Shown here: piece by piece, positions 36,168 through 45,146 of the stretch
Layout of the letters: each line of letters begins with the position of its first letter
Position numbering within the stretch: position 1 is the first letter of the stretch
Assembly (NCBI GenBank): GCA_013141065.1
Contig: JABFRR010000008.1
Span: 377,464 to 441,463 of the forward strand
Source: Bacteriovoracaceae bacterium
GTDB lineage: Bacteria > Bdellovibrionota > Bacteriovoracia > Bacteriovoracales > Bacteriovoracaceae
Length of the DNA stretch: 64,000 nt
Direction of reading: 5' to 3'
Made by a program: the position numbers and the translations under genes
The notes under the pieces: model-generated
Databases searched by the model: none
Seen by the model: the letters and a program-made list of their open reading frames with translations, nothing else
Told to the model about the DNA's origin: nothing

Positions 36168-38682
36168 CATAAGGTCGTAACACTGAAGGCATCATCCAAA
36201 CTAATATATTTTTTATTTTCGATATGTTTACTATCTGGTTGTATTGCCAAAGGTAAGAATTGATATTACCTTGCTCGGACCCTTGAAGAATAAACAAATG
36301 GGCATTCTCAATCTCGATGTCGCTACAGTTAAAATAGAAAATGATCAACTGGTCGTGAATGGAACTAATCTTAACGGCATCACTCAAGTCAAACTTGTCA
36401 GGACGGTGTTACTCAAAGCTTCAGCGTTGAATCATCAAGCTCAACCGAAGTTATTGCTAATGGAATAAGTGCCGTCACGGTTGGTGTCGGTCAGGTTTTT
36501 GATATGATCCTCTCGACAGCAAATGCTGCAGCGACAGTCCCAGTTATTTTTAGTTTAACCAACAAAAGTGTCACAGCGACTATGCTTGCGAACATGGGTG
36601 CTCTTTCTGGACAAGTTTTAAAATTTAACGGTACAGACTGGGCACCAGCTTCGCTTATCGATGCTCAGCTTTATAAAGGCACATGGGACCCAGCAACCCT
36701 GCTTCCAGATGTGGGTTTGTCTGCACCAGGAGATTATTGGGTAGTTTCAGCTAGCGGAACAAATCCTGGAGATGGAATTACTTATGCGATTGGTGATTGG
36801 ATTATTTCTGATGGATACAGCTGGAGCAAGTTAGCTTTATCAAAAACATCCGTCACAAGTTTTAATGGTAGAAAAGGTTTAGTTAATTTAATTCCAGGAG
36901 ATTATCCCAACTTAAAAGTGGTGCTGAAAATTCCTGGTTCAAATTTAAATGATCTTGCAAATGTGGATATCACGACAGTTGCTCCCATTGTTGGAGATGT
37001 TTTAAAATGGAATGGAACCAATTGGGTTGCTGGAGCAGGTGGAGGACGTCCGTTGGTTCAACCGAGATCACGGATCTTTCAATTACTGGAGCAGACATTG
37101 CAGAAAATACCATTAATCCCTCGAAGATTTACAGCTCATCAATTGATTTTTTTTATATTTAAGAGGGGCGATAAAACTTGGCAGAATTTTACAGCAGAAG
37201 TTTTAAATGCACCTTTATCAACATACTGCTCTTGATTAAAACACGAAGCCTTCAGTCACGACAACAGATAAAATAGCCCAGCACTTGGAAAGATACAAAA
37301 ATTTTTAAATGATTTGAATACAGATTATATTTCAAAGACCGCAGTTGCTCAGAGTGTATCAGGAAGTTTTAGTTTTACTTCACCGACTTCATTTTTGTAT
37401 ACACAAACGCCTACGGAGTGACGCCGACAGAAGTGACGAACGTCCAGTATGTAAAAGCTATGTAGATGCCGCCGTCGCCACGATGGGAGGATTTGCCCCA
37501 GCAACACTGACAACAGCCACAGCAGCAGCTTCCGGAGACACAACTCTGACAGTTGCCTCAACGACGGGATATCCAGCAGCAGGAACCTTGCTGGTTGGAA
37601 GTGAGGTTATAAGTTATTCGGGAACGACGGCAACCACGTTTACTGGGCTTACCAGAAGAGCCTATGGCACAACTGCAGCAGCAATTACGGGTGGCACGAC
37701 GGTTAACATTTATATTTTACTTTCACGATCGACGACGACTTCAACTCCAAAAATGGTGGTGACAGGAAGTGGAAACGTGGGGATTGGAACTGCTACCCCA
37801 GTTGCTCCATTGCAAGTTGCTGGAGAAGTTGTAGTTGGCAATACAAGTATAAGTTGCACAGCCACTACAAAGGGAGCAATCCGTTACAATAACACATCAA
37901 GTGTTTTAGAATTCTGTAACGGCACTGCATGGAACCTTATACAAGCCGCTGCCTGTACTGACCCCACACCTAACGTCATCTCCTTCGCTGACGAAGCTAA
38001 TGCGACCGCAAGTACTCTCTATACAGCAGCTACAGCCCAGGTCACTGGAATTAATTGTAGCGTGCCTGTGACCATCTCAGGACAGGGAAGCCCGCAGTAT
38101 CAAATCTGTAGTGATTCAGGCTGCTCGAGTGTTATTCAAGGTTGGACGTCTAGTCCAAGCTCAATCACAAATAACCAATACATTCAAACCAGACTGACCG
38201 CAGATAGCGTAGGAGGCTCAAACTTCCAAGCTACTATCATTGTGGGCTCAGGGGCGAGCGTTTGGAGTGTAACAACTGCAGGCGGTGATTGTACCTTAAG
38301 CCCAACCCCCGGAACGGTCTGCGCTGACGGGACTATATACGCCGGACTTTCACCCGATGGAAATGTGAAGATGTTCACCACAAGATGTGATGCTGGTCAG
38401 ACTTGGAATGGCTCAAGCTGCACTGGTTCGAGATCTGGATTAAGTTGGAATAACGGGACTGTTAATTGGTTTACGACTGGAGTCACCGGCAGCACCACGG
38501 GAAAGGCAAACAGTAACACCTTAAACGGCTTGGTCGATGTAGGGGCACCCTATGTAGCTGCCCAGTATTGTGAGAGCTTAAGTGAGAATGGGAAGACTGA
38601 TTGGTACTTACCCGCCCTGACTGAATTAAATGTTCTCTATACAAATAAATTATCAATTAAGAATTTTGAAGTGAGCGGGAGT

Positions 38683-38802
38683 GTCTATTGGTCCTCGAGG
38701 GAGGCCGGTGACAACAGTGCGTGGTACCAGCGGTTCTCGGTCGACAACCAGAACGGCAACTCCAAGTATAGTGACTGTTTGGTCCGTTGTGTGCGGAGAT
38801 AA
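38683..38802 (+). other. DGR variable repeat (VR)
   Basis: The final codons of the target, from TATTGGTCC to the GTGCGG end, form a run dominated by codons of the NNC/NNT kind (GGT, GAC, AAC, AGT, TAC, GTC, GGC, TCC, TAT, TGT). They are what AAC/AAT codons in a template repeat become after adenine-specific mutagenesis. Invariant TGG, CAG and AAG positions intervene. No template repeat was found in the window. Confidence 0.65.
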
Positions 38803-38829
38803 TTTAATTATTTAATCATTTAATTATTT

Positions 38830-38855
38830 CTATCGCACGTAGTGCGATAGTTTTT
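38830..38855 (+). terminator. Perfect hairpin downstream of the VR
   Basis: CTATCGCAC and GTGCGATAG form a 9-bp stem with a 3-base loop and T5 tail. A hairpin just after the VR is a known element of DGR targets, where it aids recognition. It can also act as a terminator. Confidence 0.75.
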
Positions 38856-38891
38856 CTAAAAATTGACATCGTGCAAGCACGAAAAGGTACA

Positions 38892-39242
38892 ATGGCACAA
38901 TATAAACACCTCCCAATTTACCGATTAACCTATGAATTACTTCAAAGAATTGTCGTAGCAACGAAAGATTACCCAAGAGAATTTAAATTCACTCTTGGTC
39001 AGAAAATGAAAGATGAATCAATTGAACTCATTGTACTAATCTATAGAGCGAACTCTAGTGATGACAAGAAAAGTCATATCGATGCAATCTTGGAGAGATT
39101 GCAGGTCGTTGAGCTTTTGGTGCGACTAAGTCATGACATGAGAATTTTACCAACAAAAAGTTACGCGAGCATTGTCGAAATGACAGAATCTTTAAGTAAA
39201 CAAGCCAGCGGTTGGCGAAAATCAACCTTGAAAACTAAGTAA
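38892..39242 (+). CDS. avd: Avd-like DGR accessory protein (four-helix bundle)
   Basis: I start at the ATG at 38892 (after AAAAGG), not the upstream GTG, giving 116 residues. HLPIYRLTYELLQRIVVATK, FKFTLGQKMKDESIELIVLI, RANSSDDK, VVELLVRLSHDMRIL and a final SGWRKS match the Avd/23S-intervening four-helix family. Avd binds the DGR reverse transcriptase and is basic. Its position after a VR gene supports the DGR reading. Confidence 0.8.
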   Translation: MAQYKHLPIYRLTYELLQRIVVATKDYPREFKFTLGQKMKDESIELIVLIYRANSSDDKKSHIDAILERLQVVELLVRLSHDMRILPTKSYASIVEMTESLSKQASGWRKSTLKTK

Positions 39243-39348
39243 ACAAAATGGTAATGTCACAAGTGAAAAAGAAGAAGTAGCCGGAATAGAAAATGCTAAG
39301 GCGTTTTTTAGTGTGCGACCTCATATCTCGGGATGGTTGCGGTTGGAA

Positions 39349-40938
39349 TCATTGCTTCAACCATTCTTGATCTTGCTTCATTTGAAGCAAGATCTGAAAC
39401 GGTTTTTTCCAATCATATTCAACACTTTTCCCATTCACACGGCGGTTCGAAAGTAGCATTTCTAAGAGATCCTTCTTCTCCTGGGGTGTACGGCTACTCC
39501 ACAATAATTTCGCATTGATGGCGAGTTCGAAAGTTGATCTCACTGTCTCTTCCATTTTTGCCAACGTGGCGTTATCCAAGTTTAGTGCAGGCCTACTTTT
39601 TAGAGACGCTATTTGCTTCTCTATTTCTTCCTGTTGGGCCGTGAAGAAGTCATGCTTGATGATTCCTTTCCTATAGTCCTGATAAAGCGTGTAATGCTCT
39701 TTTTCGAGGGCAGCAATGGTTTCCTCAACTCTTATCGCCTCACGCTTCATTGTCTCTTTTAAAGTGACATGGCCTGCATTGAGTTCAGCAGCCACTTCTT
39801 TTGCAAATTCTTCTGGCAATGAGAGCTGATCGAGGGCCGCTCCAAATTGTTCCCAAATGCTACCCTCTGTTATGTTCACTTGTTTTTCGTGAATACTTTT
39901 CCCATTGGCACAGTGATAGTAATAATGAGTCTTCTTAACTTGCTTTGTTTCTCGATCTATCTTGTCCTTAGGGTCATAGGTCATAAAACAACCGCAACTT
40001 GGATTAGCACAGGTAAGCCAGCCTTCAGAAAAAATTCCATCTTTTGATTGATAGGGATTTTTTAGACCAAACGTAGTCTGCACGGCCCAAAAAAGTTCTT
40101 TGCTGATAAATCTTTCGTGTTTCCCTTCGTGTTCAACACCTTGCCAATCATACCGACAGTCATAGAACTTGTACTGTAATCGTCGTTGAATTGAACCAGT
40201 GTGATAACTTTTAATTTGATCGGTAGGGATTAATCCTTCATCTACGATTATCTTTCTTATCTCTAAATATGACCGACAATTTTGGGGTTCTGATAAATCT
40301 GGAGGACAACGTAATTCAAACTCTCTTTTTACTACAGCCGTTTTCCATGAAGGGTCAATTACAATGATAGTCCCTCTTCGACGTTCAAATCCTTTTTCAT
40401 TTTTTAGATGTTGGTTGATGTATCCCCAAGGTGGACATTGACCAGGGAACCAACCTGATTCTGCCTTTTGTATAAGAGATCTACCGATTTTTGTTGTAAG
40501 ATCTCTTGAGTAATGTTTATTTTGAACTGCTTGATAATCTCGCATAAGAAAATCAGAGTCAGGGCTATTCTTGTGCAAAACTTTTCTCTCTTGCACATAA
40601 TGAAGAACGTATTTATCAGCACGAATATCTTTTTCACCTTGTTCGTTATCTGTGAGGTTTCGTGTTTCACGATCTGCCTTATAAAAGATCCTATGTCGAA
40701 TTTTGTGTTTATCTGCCCAAGCCATTGCCTCATGGAATTTTTTTCTATTTTCAGAGTCTTTGGCTGATTCAATAATGGGAAAGACTTTCACTAAGTTTAG
40801 TTTTAATTTTTTTACATACTCATCAGTGTCTTCATCCTGACTTGTCTCCGAGGTATTATATTGTTGACCTCGACTACTCCGTCTTAAAATCGCAATAGAA
40901 TCACTGCTGCTTCCTCGCCAATCATCGTTTTGAAACAT
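39349..40938 (-). CDS. Large serine recombinase
   Basis: The 529-residue protein has an N-terminal resolvase domain (IAILRRSSRGQQYNTSETSQ, the catalytic Ser region; IFYKADRETRNL). A recombinase domain with a zinc ribbon (CANPSCGCFMTYD, YYYHCANGK, about 315-355) and a coiled coil (about 395-450) follow. It overlaps the upstream zinc-finger gene by 17 bases. It ends 107 bp from avd, exactly where a DGR template and reverse transcriptase would be expected. Confidence 0.87.
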   Translation of the reverse strand: MFQNDDWRGSSSDSIAILRRSSRGQQYNTSETSQDEDTDEYVKKLKLNLVKVFPIIESAKDSENRKKFHEAMAWADKHKIRHRIFYKADRETRNLTDNEQGEKDIRADKYVLHYVQERKVLHKNSPDSDFLMRDYQAVQNKHYSRDLTTKIGRSLIQKAESGWFPGQCPPWGYINQHLKNEKGFERRRGTIIVIDPSWKTAVVKREFELRCPPDLSEPQNCRSYLEIRKIIVDEGLIPTDQIKSYHTGSIQRRLQYKFYDCRYDWQGVEHEGKHERFISKELFWAVQTTFGLKNPYQSKDGIFSEGWLTCANPSCGCFMTYDPKDKIDRETKQVKKTHYYYHCANGKSIHEKQVNITEGSIWEQFGAALDQLSLPEEFAKEVAAELNAGHVTLKETMKREAIRVEETIAALEKEHYTLYQDYRKGIIKHDFFTAQQEEIEKQIASLKSRPALNLDNATLAKMEETVRSTFELAINAKLLWSSRTPQEKKDLLEMLLSNRRVNGKSVEYDWKKPFQILLQMKQDQEWLKQ

Positions 40939-41404
40939 CCTTTACCTCCTGCCAAATTTTTTTGAACTCTTCTGGGTCTTGTTGCTGAAGCTCGTCTCTC
41001 CACTGCTTAAGCAAATTAAAAACCTTAAAAACATCATCTTTATCTGATTTGTCTGGTGAGGGGAAGCTTTGTTCTGTAGCTCTTACAAGAACATTTTCTC
41101 GGTTTATATTTTTATCTTTAGACTGGCCGATCTGCTTAGAGCTACTGCGAAGCGTGCGTTGTTTTTGTTTTTTACATTCAAGACAAACACTTTCAAATCT
41201 GTTTCGAGCTTTCCTAAAATAAAAATTTTCTCTAGTCTGTAACTTTTCCTCATCACAACATGTGCATTTTGCTTTCGCTGATGTTTTAGGAGTTCCACTA
41301 TTGTCTTTCTTTATCGAAGCATTATCACCATCTTCGTTTGCCGTGTTTTTATCGTTGAATAATGTTTTTTGATTACCCATAAGAAAATTATATTGGGCAA
41401 TCAT
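40922..41404 (-). CDS. Small zinc-finger protein preceding the serine recombinase
   Basis: The 160-residue hydrophilic protein has the finger CTCCDEEKLQTRENFYFRKA followed by CLECKK. This resembles the finger of the excisionase-like protein at 30532 (CKECGRWKMFSSESFYF, then CVEC). It may be a directionality factor or DNA-binding partner of the recombinase. The C-terminal third is rich in Lys and Asp. Confidence 0.6.
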   Translation of the reverse strand: MIAQYNFLMGNQKTLFNDKNTANEDGDNASIKKDNSGTPKTSAKAKCTCCDEEKLQTRENFYFRKARNRFESVCLECKKQKQRTLRSSSKQIGQSKDKNINRENVLVRATEQSFPSPDKSDKDDVFKVFNLLKQWRDELQQQDPEEFKKIWQEVKDVSKR

Positions 41405-41512
41405 GAAATTAAGATTGTGAAGCGATCAGCAAAATTCGACATCGCTTCAAAATCCTAGGTGTCGTTATTCTCTATATAATTATTAAGGGAGTATAAAACA
41501 ACAGGAGGGAAT

Positions 41513-42388
41513 ATGGAGTCAAAAGTAGTTGAAAGCAACATAGAAGCACAAGTCGAGGTAAAAAAAAATAGCCCATGTAACAATCAACAATTTTATGAAC
41601 TACTTAAGCGAGTGTCATCGGTAAAGGCAGATAGTGATGTTGAATTTGTAGAAAAAAATCTATTAATCGCCATAGAGGCACACTCCCACCAGATGTTAGC
41701 ACCCTTGCTATGGGAGCTTGGATTATTTCATTTTAGCCACAGCAATGGTGGCCTATATTCCGTTACACAACATTGGAAAGATAGTGATTGGGCGAGGGTC
41801 GTCAAAGCTAATTTTTCAACATGGGAAGAATTTAGGAAATGTAAAATTCTATATAACTGTTTCTCGAAGTCAAAGCACGTAAACACGCAAGCCTTACTGA
41901 GACTCGCAAACATTCCAGAATCAAAAACAATAAAAATATCGTGGAATAGAATGAATGATGAAGAAGTAATAGATACAATAAAAAAAGAAAAATATGTCGT
42001 AGTTTCTTGTACTCATAGTTTTCATCATTTCTACTTTAGACTTGCAAAGCCTGAATTAAAAAAGAAAATCATAGAGGCGTTGGAATTTAATCGTGTCCAA
42101 GAAGGATTGACGAAATCAAGTTATAGAATGTCCGATGAAGAAATAATTGATAGTATTAAAAAAAACGAAATTACCAATTTAACTGACTGCTACAAAAAAT
42201 CGCCGTCTGTGTACTATCTTCTTCGAGGCCAAAATCAACAAAAAGAAAAAATCAAACAAATGAACATGAGATATGTCAGCTTCGATTACTTGTATTTTTC
42301 CATGACTTTTGTCTTGAGAGAGATCTATTTCTTTTTTTTTCTTCAGTATTCTTACTTACAAAATATTTTGCTTCGTCATAAAGAATAG
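41513..42388 (+). CDS. Hypothetical protein with two internal repeats, C-terminus possibly replaced
   Basis: The start has an excellent RBS (AGGAGGGAAT). Two repeats begin RMNDEEVIDTIKKEKYVVVS and RMSDEEIIDSIKKNEITNLT, 80 residues apart. No known domain is recognised. The last 35 or so residues are Phe/Tyr-rich and lie antisense to a PIN-gene fragment, so the native C-terminus may have been lost in a deletion that joined two genes. Confidence 0.55.
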   Translation: MESKVVESNIEAQVEVKKNSPCNNQQFYELLKRVSSVKADSDVEFVEKNLLIAIEAHSHQMLAPLLWELGLFHFSHSNGGLYSVTQHWKDSDWARVVKANFSTWEEFRKCKILYNCFSKSKHVNTQALLRLANIPESKTIKISWNRMNDEEVIDTIKKEKYVVVSCTHSFHHFYFRLAKPELKKKIIEALEFNRVQEGLTKSSYRMSDEEIIDSIKKNEITNLTDCYKKSPSVYYLLRGQNQQKEKIKQMNMRYVSFDYLYFSMTFVLREIYFFFFLQYSYLQNILLRHKE

Positions 42389-42512
42389 TGGCGGGAATAT
42401 AAATTTCATAAGAAGAAATTATTTGTTTCCAAACATCATTACGATGGCAGTCAATAATAACATTAGCGTCAAGAATAACTAATTTTGATTTCATTGTTCT
42501 CAACATCTTCAA
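42276..42512 (-). pseudogene. Truncated PIN-domain gene
   Basis: About 50 residues are convincing: KLVILDANVIIDCHRNDVWK with the first catalytic Asp of PIN ribonucleases, then IYIPATILYDEAKYF. The frame then ends in unrelated sequence (EEKKRNRSLSRQKSWK). Further acidic active-site residues are missing, so it is probably an inactive remnant. It follows the ImmA-type gene with a 44-bp overlap, which suggests the two once formed a toxin pair. Confidence 0.65.
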
Positions 42513-43611
42513 TTAGGCCATAGTTGTTCAAGGTTTTCTCTAAATCAATTAATGGTACATCTAGAATTTCTGAAAGTTTTGCTCCTGAGATTTTTCCATC
42601 GGTGTAAGCCTGATAACTAATTCTAATCAATCTTTCACTTAAAGAAGATGTGTTTCCTCTGGCCTTGTTTGCCATTATGTTTAGTGCTATAAATTGCGAA
42701 TTAATTAATATGTTGTCTGCTGTTTTCCATGACAGAATTTTTAAACTCTTCATCCTATAAATCATTGCCTGAGCAGAAACCTCAAATTGCCTTGCTAGAG
42801 CAACTATTGAAACATAGGAAAGACTACCAGAGTCGCTCTTCAGTTTTTCACATTCGGAAACAAGAACATCATGTGGAATAAGAAGTCCAGCAGCAAAACA
42901 TTCAGCGAGACGTTCATTTTTTTCCATCATTTTCTGATCATCTTCTAGATTCTTAAATAGTTCTTCATTCCAAGTTATTAAATGAAATAGTTCATGAGCA
43001 ATACTATAATGCTGTCTCCACAGGACATCATTAGCATTTAGCAAAATACATGGGCCGAGCTTGCTGGAAATACTTGTTGCGGCGGCACCGCTCATTAAGT
43101 CTTTGATGATGAATTTCACTCCGTAAATATCTTCCAAAGTCTGGACGAGTGATTTCGCTGGAAATTTACCTAATGCCATTTCTTCTCTTACTCTATCAGC
43201 CATTAAATAAATTTGAGATTCCTCAATCTTGTCGATGGCAAATTTTTCAGATGGGAGTTTTTTCACTGATGAATCTATCTTAAGGAGTCGCTCTATCAAG
43301 GCATAGTCTGATGATTTTTTTAGAAACTCAGCCTGAACTTCGGAGGCATTAGAAGGTCGTTGTCTCCATAAGACAAACGGTGGTTCAGTCGGGCCATCTG
43401 TAACTTTCTTCATCAATTGAGAAATATCCACTTTCAGAACGCTAGCAATTTTTGCTAACTCCCAGGCCTTAATGTCTCTGGAGCCATTTTCCATAGTCGA
43501 CACTTGGACATGGCTACCCCAACCAATGCGTTTGGCTAAATCTTCTTGGGATATTTTTAACTTTGAGCGTTCTTCCTTGATACGCTTGCCAAGTAATTCC
43601 TTATCATTCAC
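42469..43611 (-). CDS. XRE-HTH regulator with ImmA/IrrE-type metallopeptidase domain
   Basis: The 380-residue protein has an HTH at about residues 8-62 (IKEERSKLKISQEDLAKRIG). The peptidase domain carries YSIAHELFHLITWNEEL (HExxH) and NERLAECFAAGLLIPHDVL. Such proteins cleave partner repressors or antitoxins, often in mobile elements. Its downstream PIN fragment is the likely partner. Confidence 0.82.
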   Translation of the reverse strand: MNDKELLGKRIKEERSKLKISQEDLAKRIGWGSHVQVSTMENGSRDIKAWELAKIASVLKVDISQLMKKVTDGPTEPPFVLWRQRPSNASEVQAEFLKKSSDYALIERLLKIDSSVKKLPSEKFAIDKIEESQIYLMADRVREEMALGKFPAKSLVQTLEDIYGVKFIIKDLMSGAAATSISSKLGPCILLNANDVLWRQHYSIAHELFHLITWNEELFKNLEDDQKMMEKNERLAECFAAGLLIPHDVLVSECEKLKSDSGSLSYVSIVALARQFEVSAQAMIYRMKSLKILSWKTADNILINSQFIALNIMANKARGNTSSLSERLIRISYQAYTDGKISGAKLSEILDVPLIDLEKTLNNYGLIEDVENNEIKISYS

Positions 43612-43783
43612 AGCAAGCCCCCTTATACAATCTTATCGGCATGACTGTAATAAAACATTACAGGTCAATGTCACTATATCACAATTAACCAATAAAATGT
43701 AACAAATTATTACATTTTATTGGTTCTAATAATTTCATTCAGTTATCTCATCTTGTTACTTTTGGAAGAAGGTTTAGCAAATT

Positions 43784-43888
43784 GTTCTCCATGGCGTTCT
43801 CCACCTGGATAACGAATAACTTTCATGGAGAACGGGGTTGGGAAAAGAACATGAACCATGAAAATTCAGTCACTTACTCATGGAGAAC
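43784..43888. repeat. CATGGAGAAC repeats beside attR
   Basis: CATGGAGAAC occurs twice directly (43824 and 43879), once inverted as GTTCTCCATG (43784), and GTTCTCCAC (43796) is a near match. Multiple short sites next to an att core resemble integrase arm-binding sites. Confidence 0.5.
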
Positions 43889-43917
43889 GCAAAACACGCA
43901 GTTCGAAAGCTTTCGCT

Positions 43918-43935
43918 CCGTCTCCGCCATTTTTA
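43918..43935 (+). other. attR of island 1
   Basis: CCGTCTCCGCCATTTTTA exactly repeats the tRNA-Ser(GCU) 3' end, without a complete tRNA before it. The sequence upstream (GTTCGAAAGCTTTCG) matches only the start of the T-loop. Confidence 0.8.
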
Positions 43936-44006
43936 CAATCAACTAAATCTCCTATTGAATTTTAGCCTTGACCGTTACGGGCTTAATCGTTATAAAGTTT
44001 TCATAT

Positions 44007-44085
44007 GCGCAGTCGTAGCTCAGCTGGATAGAGTACTTGACTACGAATCAAGTGGTCGCAGGTTCGACTCCTGCCGATTGCGCCA
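44007..44085 (+). tRNA. tRNA-Arg(ACG), integration site of later islands
   Basis: Acceptor GCGCAGT pairs with ATTGCGC, the anticodon loop CTACGAA gives ACG, the T-loop is GTTCGACTC and CCA is encoded. The terminal GCCGATTGCGCCATTTTAAGAC recurs three times downstream. Confidence 0.95.
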
Positions 44086-44094
44086 TTTTAAGAC
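44073..44094 (+). other. att site 1 of 4 (tRNA-Arg 3' end)
   Basis: GCCGATTGCGCCATTTTAAG plus AC, partly inside tRNA-Arg, is repeated at 58058 (exact), 60488 (two mismatches) and 63749 (about two mismatches). The following 100 bases also show weak similarity between copies. Confidence 0.8.
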
Positions 44095-44294
44095 CACAGC
44101 AACTACCCGACATTATGGACATTTTTACGTTTTTCTGACGAAAAATAGCCGATTCTATGTTCGTGTTGTTTGTCGTGAAATTATTGAGATATTTATAATA
44201 AATTGATGTCGATGAAAATGTTCAAAAAGTTCCACATTACACCCAAAGAGATTTTTCAGCTAAAATTATTCTAACCAGATTAGAAGGATTTAAT

Positions 44295-45146
44295 ATGCCA
44301 GCTTTTAGCCAAATTCAAAATGAATATTTTCATTCATCACATGGAGCTTTTTCACCAGTAAGTGAGTTAGATGAAGCAAATAAGGCCCAGATCACCTGTA
44401 CTGGTTTTGAATACGAAATACTAATTGAATTTTTTCAATTACAAAATATTCATGTTGGCGCTGTTGGATTAAACAGGGCCTTGGCTGAAAAAAGTTTTTA
44501 TAACGACAATGTCGGAAAGTTTATTACTCTTCCGCTAACATTCCCTAAAGCTGGAAAAAATGAACTAAGACTTTACATGAGAAAAGGTGATGACTTTTAC
44601 CCTAATGCCAATCAGATTTGGTATTTATATAAAAGAAACAATGAAGATTTTTTGCACATTGGCTTTATTGACCCAACAGATTGGGAAATTTTATCTTCAG
44701 GCAATGATCCAGTTATTAATGAAGATATAGATGATGAAATATATCAAAATAATTTGCAGAATGTTTTAGCTCGAATGCCTGCAACAACAACGACAAGTCA
44801 GTATCCTCGAAGTTCAGCCGTTGCTAAAATTGCAACAGATCGCGCGAATGGGCTATGTGAAGTTGATAATACCCATGAAACATTTGTGACTTCTGCTGGC
44901 AGTAGCTATATAGAGGCTCATCATTTGATGCCAATAAGTCAGCAACAAAATTTTGAATATAGTTTAGACCACCCTAGTAATATCGTTATCATGTGTCCTA
45001 ATTGTCATAGAAAAATTCACTATGGAAGCATAGAATTGAAATTATCCTTAATTGAAGAACTATATCAAAGAAGAAGAGCAGAGCTTGGCACTCAAGGGAT
45101 TAATTATAATTTTCAACAATTAAAAAGCGTTTACAAAATTCCTTAA
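44295..45146 (+). CDS. HNH endonuclease, likely type II restriction enzyme
   Basis: The 283-residue protein has a C-terminal HNH domain: LCEVDNTHETFVTSAGSSYI, EAHHLMPISQQ and HPSNIVIMCPNCHRKIHYG. The N-terminal half is unrecognised and may read the DNA sequence. It is convergent with, and overlaps by four bases, a C5-methyltransferase gene. This pairing is typical of a restriction-modification system. RBS AGAAGGATTTAAT precedes the ATG. Confidence 0.8.
   Translation: MPAFSQIQNEYFHSSHGAFSPVSELDEANKAQITCTGFEYEILIEFFQLQNIHVGAVGLNRALAEKSFYNDNVGKFITLPLTFPKAGKNELRLYMRKGDDFYPNANQIWYLYKRNNEDFLHIGFIDPTDWEILSSGNDPVINEDIDDEIYQNNLQNVLARMPATTTTSQYPRSSAVAKIATDRANGLCEVDNTHETFVTSAGSSYIEAHHLMPISQQQNFEYSLDHPSNIVIMCPNCHRKIHYGSIELKLSLIEELYQRRRAELGTQGINYNFQQLKSVYKIP

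Larger units (their letters stand above)
36083..38802 (+). pseudogene. Frameshifted DGR target: lipoprotein/tail-fibre-like protein with DUF1566-type C-terminal domain
   Basis: The best start is the ATG at 36083, 7 bases after AAGGA. A lipoprotein signal (LIYFLFSICLLSGC) follows, then fragments in different frames: 36244-36468, about 36398-37050, a short frame-shifted piece to 37235, and 37345-38802. The last 480 residues contain repetitive Thr/Ser/Gly-rich sequence (VGIGTATPVAPLQVAGEVVV) and end in a DUF1566/C-type-lectin-like domain (DWYLPALTELNVLY, VYWSSREAG, CLVRCVRR). At least three frame breaks are present, so the gene seems inactivated or was disrupted in several steps. The C-terminal domain matches known diversity-generating retroelement targets. 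Confidence 0.75.
23775..43935. mobile_element. Genomic island 1, integrated at tRNA-Ser(GCU)
   Basis: The 20.2-kb segment is bounded by an exact 18-bp repeat of the tRNA-Ser(GCU) 3' end. It carries two tyrosine recombinases, a large serine recombinase, an IS110 copy and cargo genes, and separates two neighbouring tRNA genes (Ser and Arg). No core gene is seen inside. It is likely a composite of several insertions rather than one intact element, because it contains three different recombinases and an integrase remnant. Confidence 0.8.

Noticed and set aside
36120-36180. CRISPR-like array at the CACT repeats
   Set aside because: The units are four bases with no spacers; it is a microsatellite. 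No CRISPR array or cas gene was seen in the window.
40404-40772. 122-residue ORF overlapping the serine recombinase on the same strand
   Set aside because: It is a shadow frame within a confidently assigned recombinase gene.
43880-44206. 108-residue ORF spanning tRNA-Arg
   Set aside because: The frame runs through attR and the complete tRNA-Arg gene; it is not a plausible protein.
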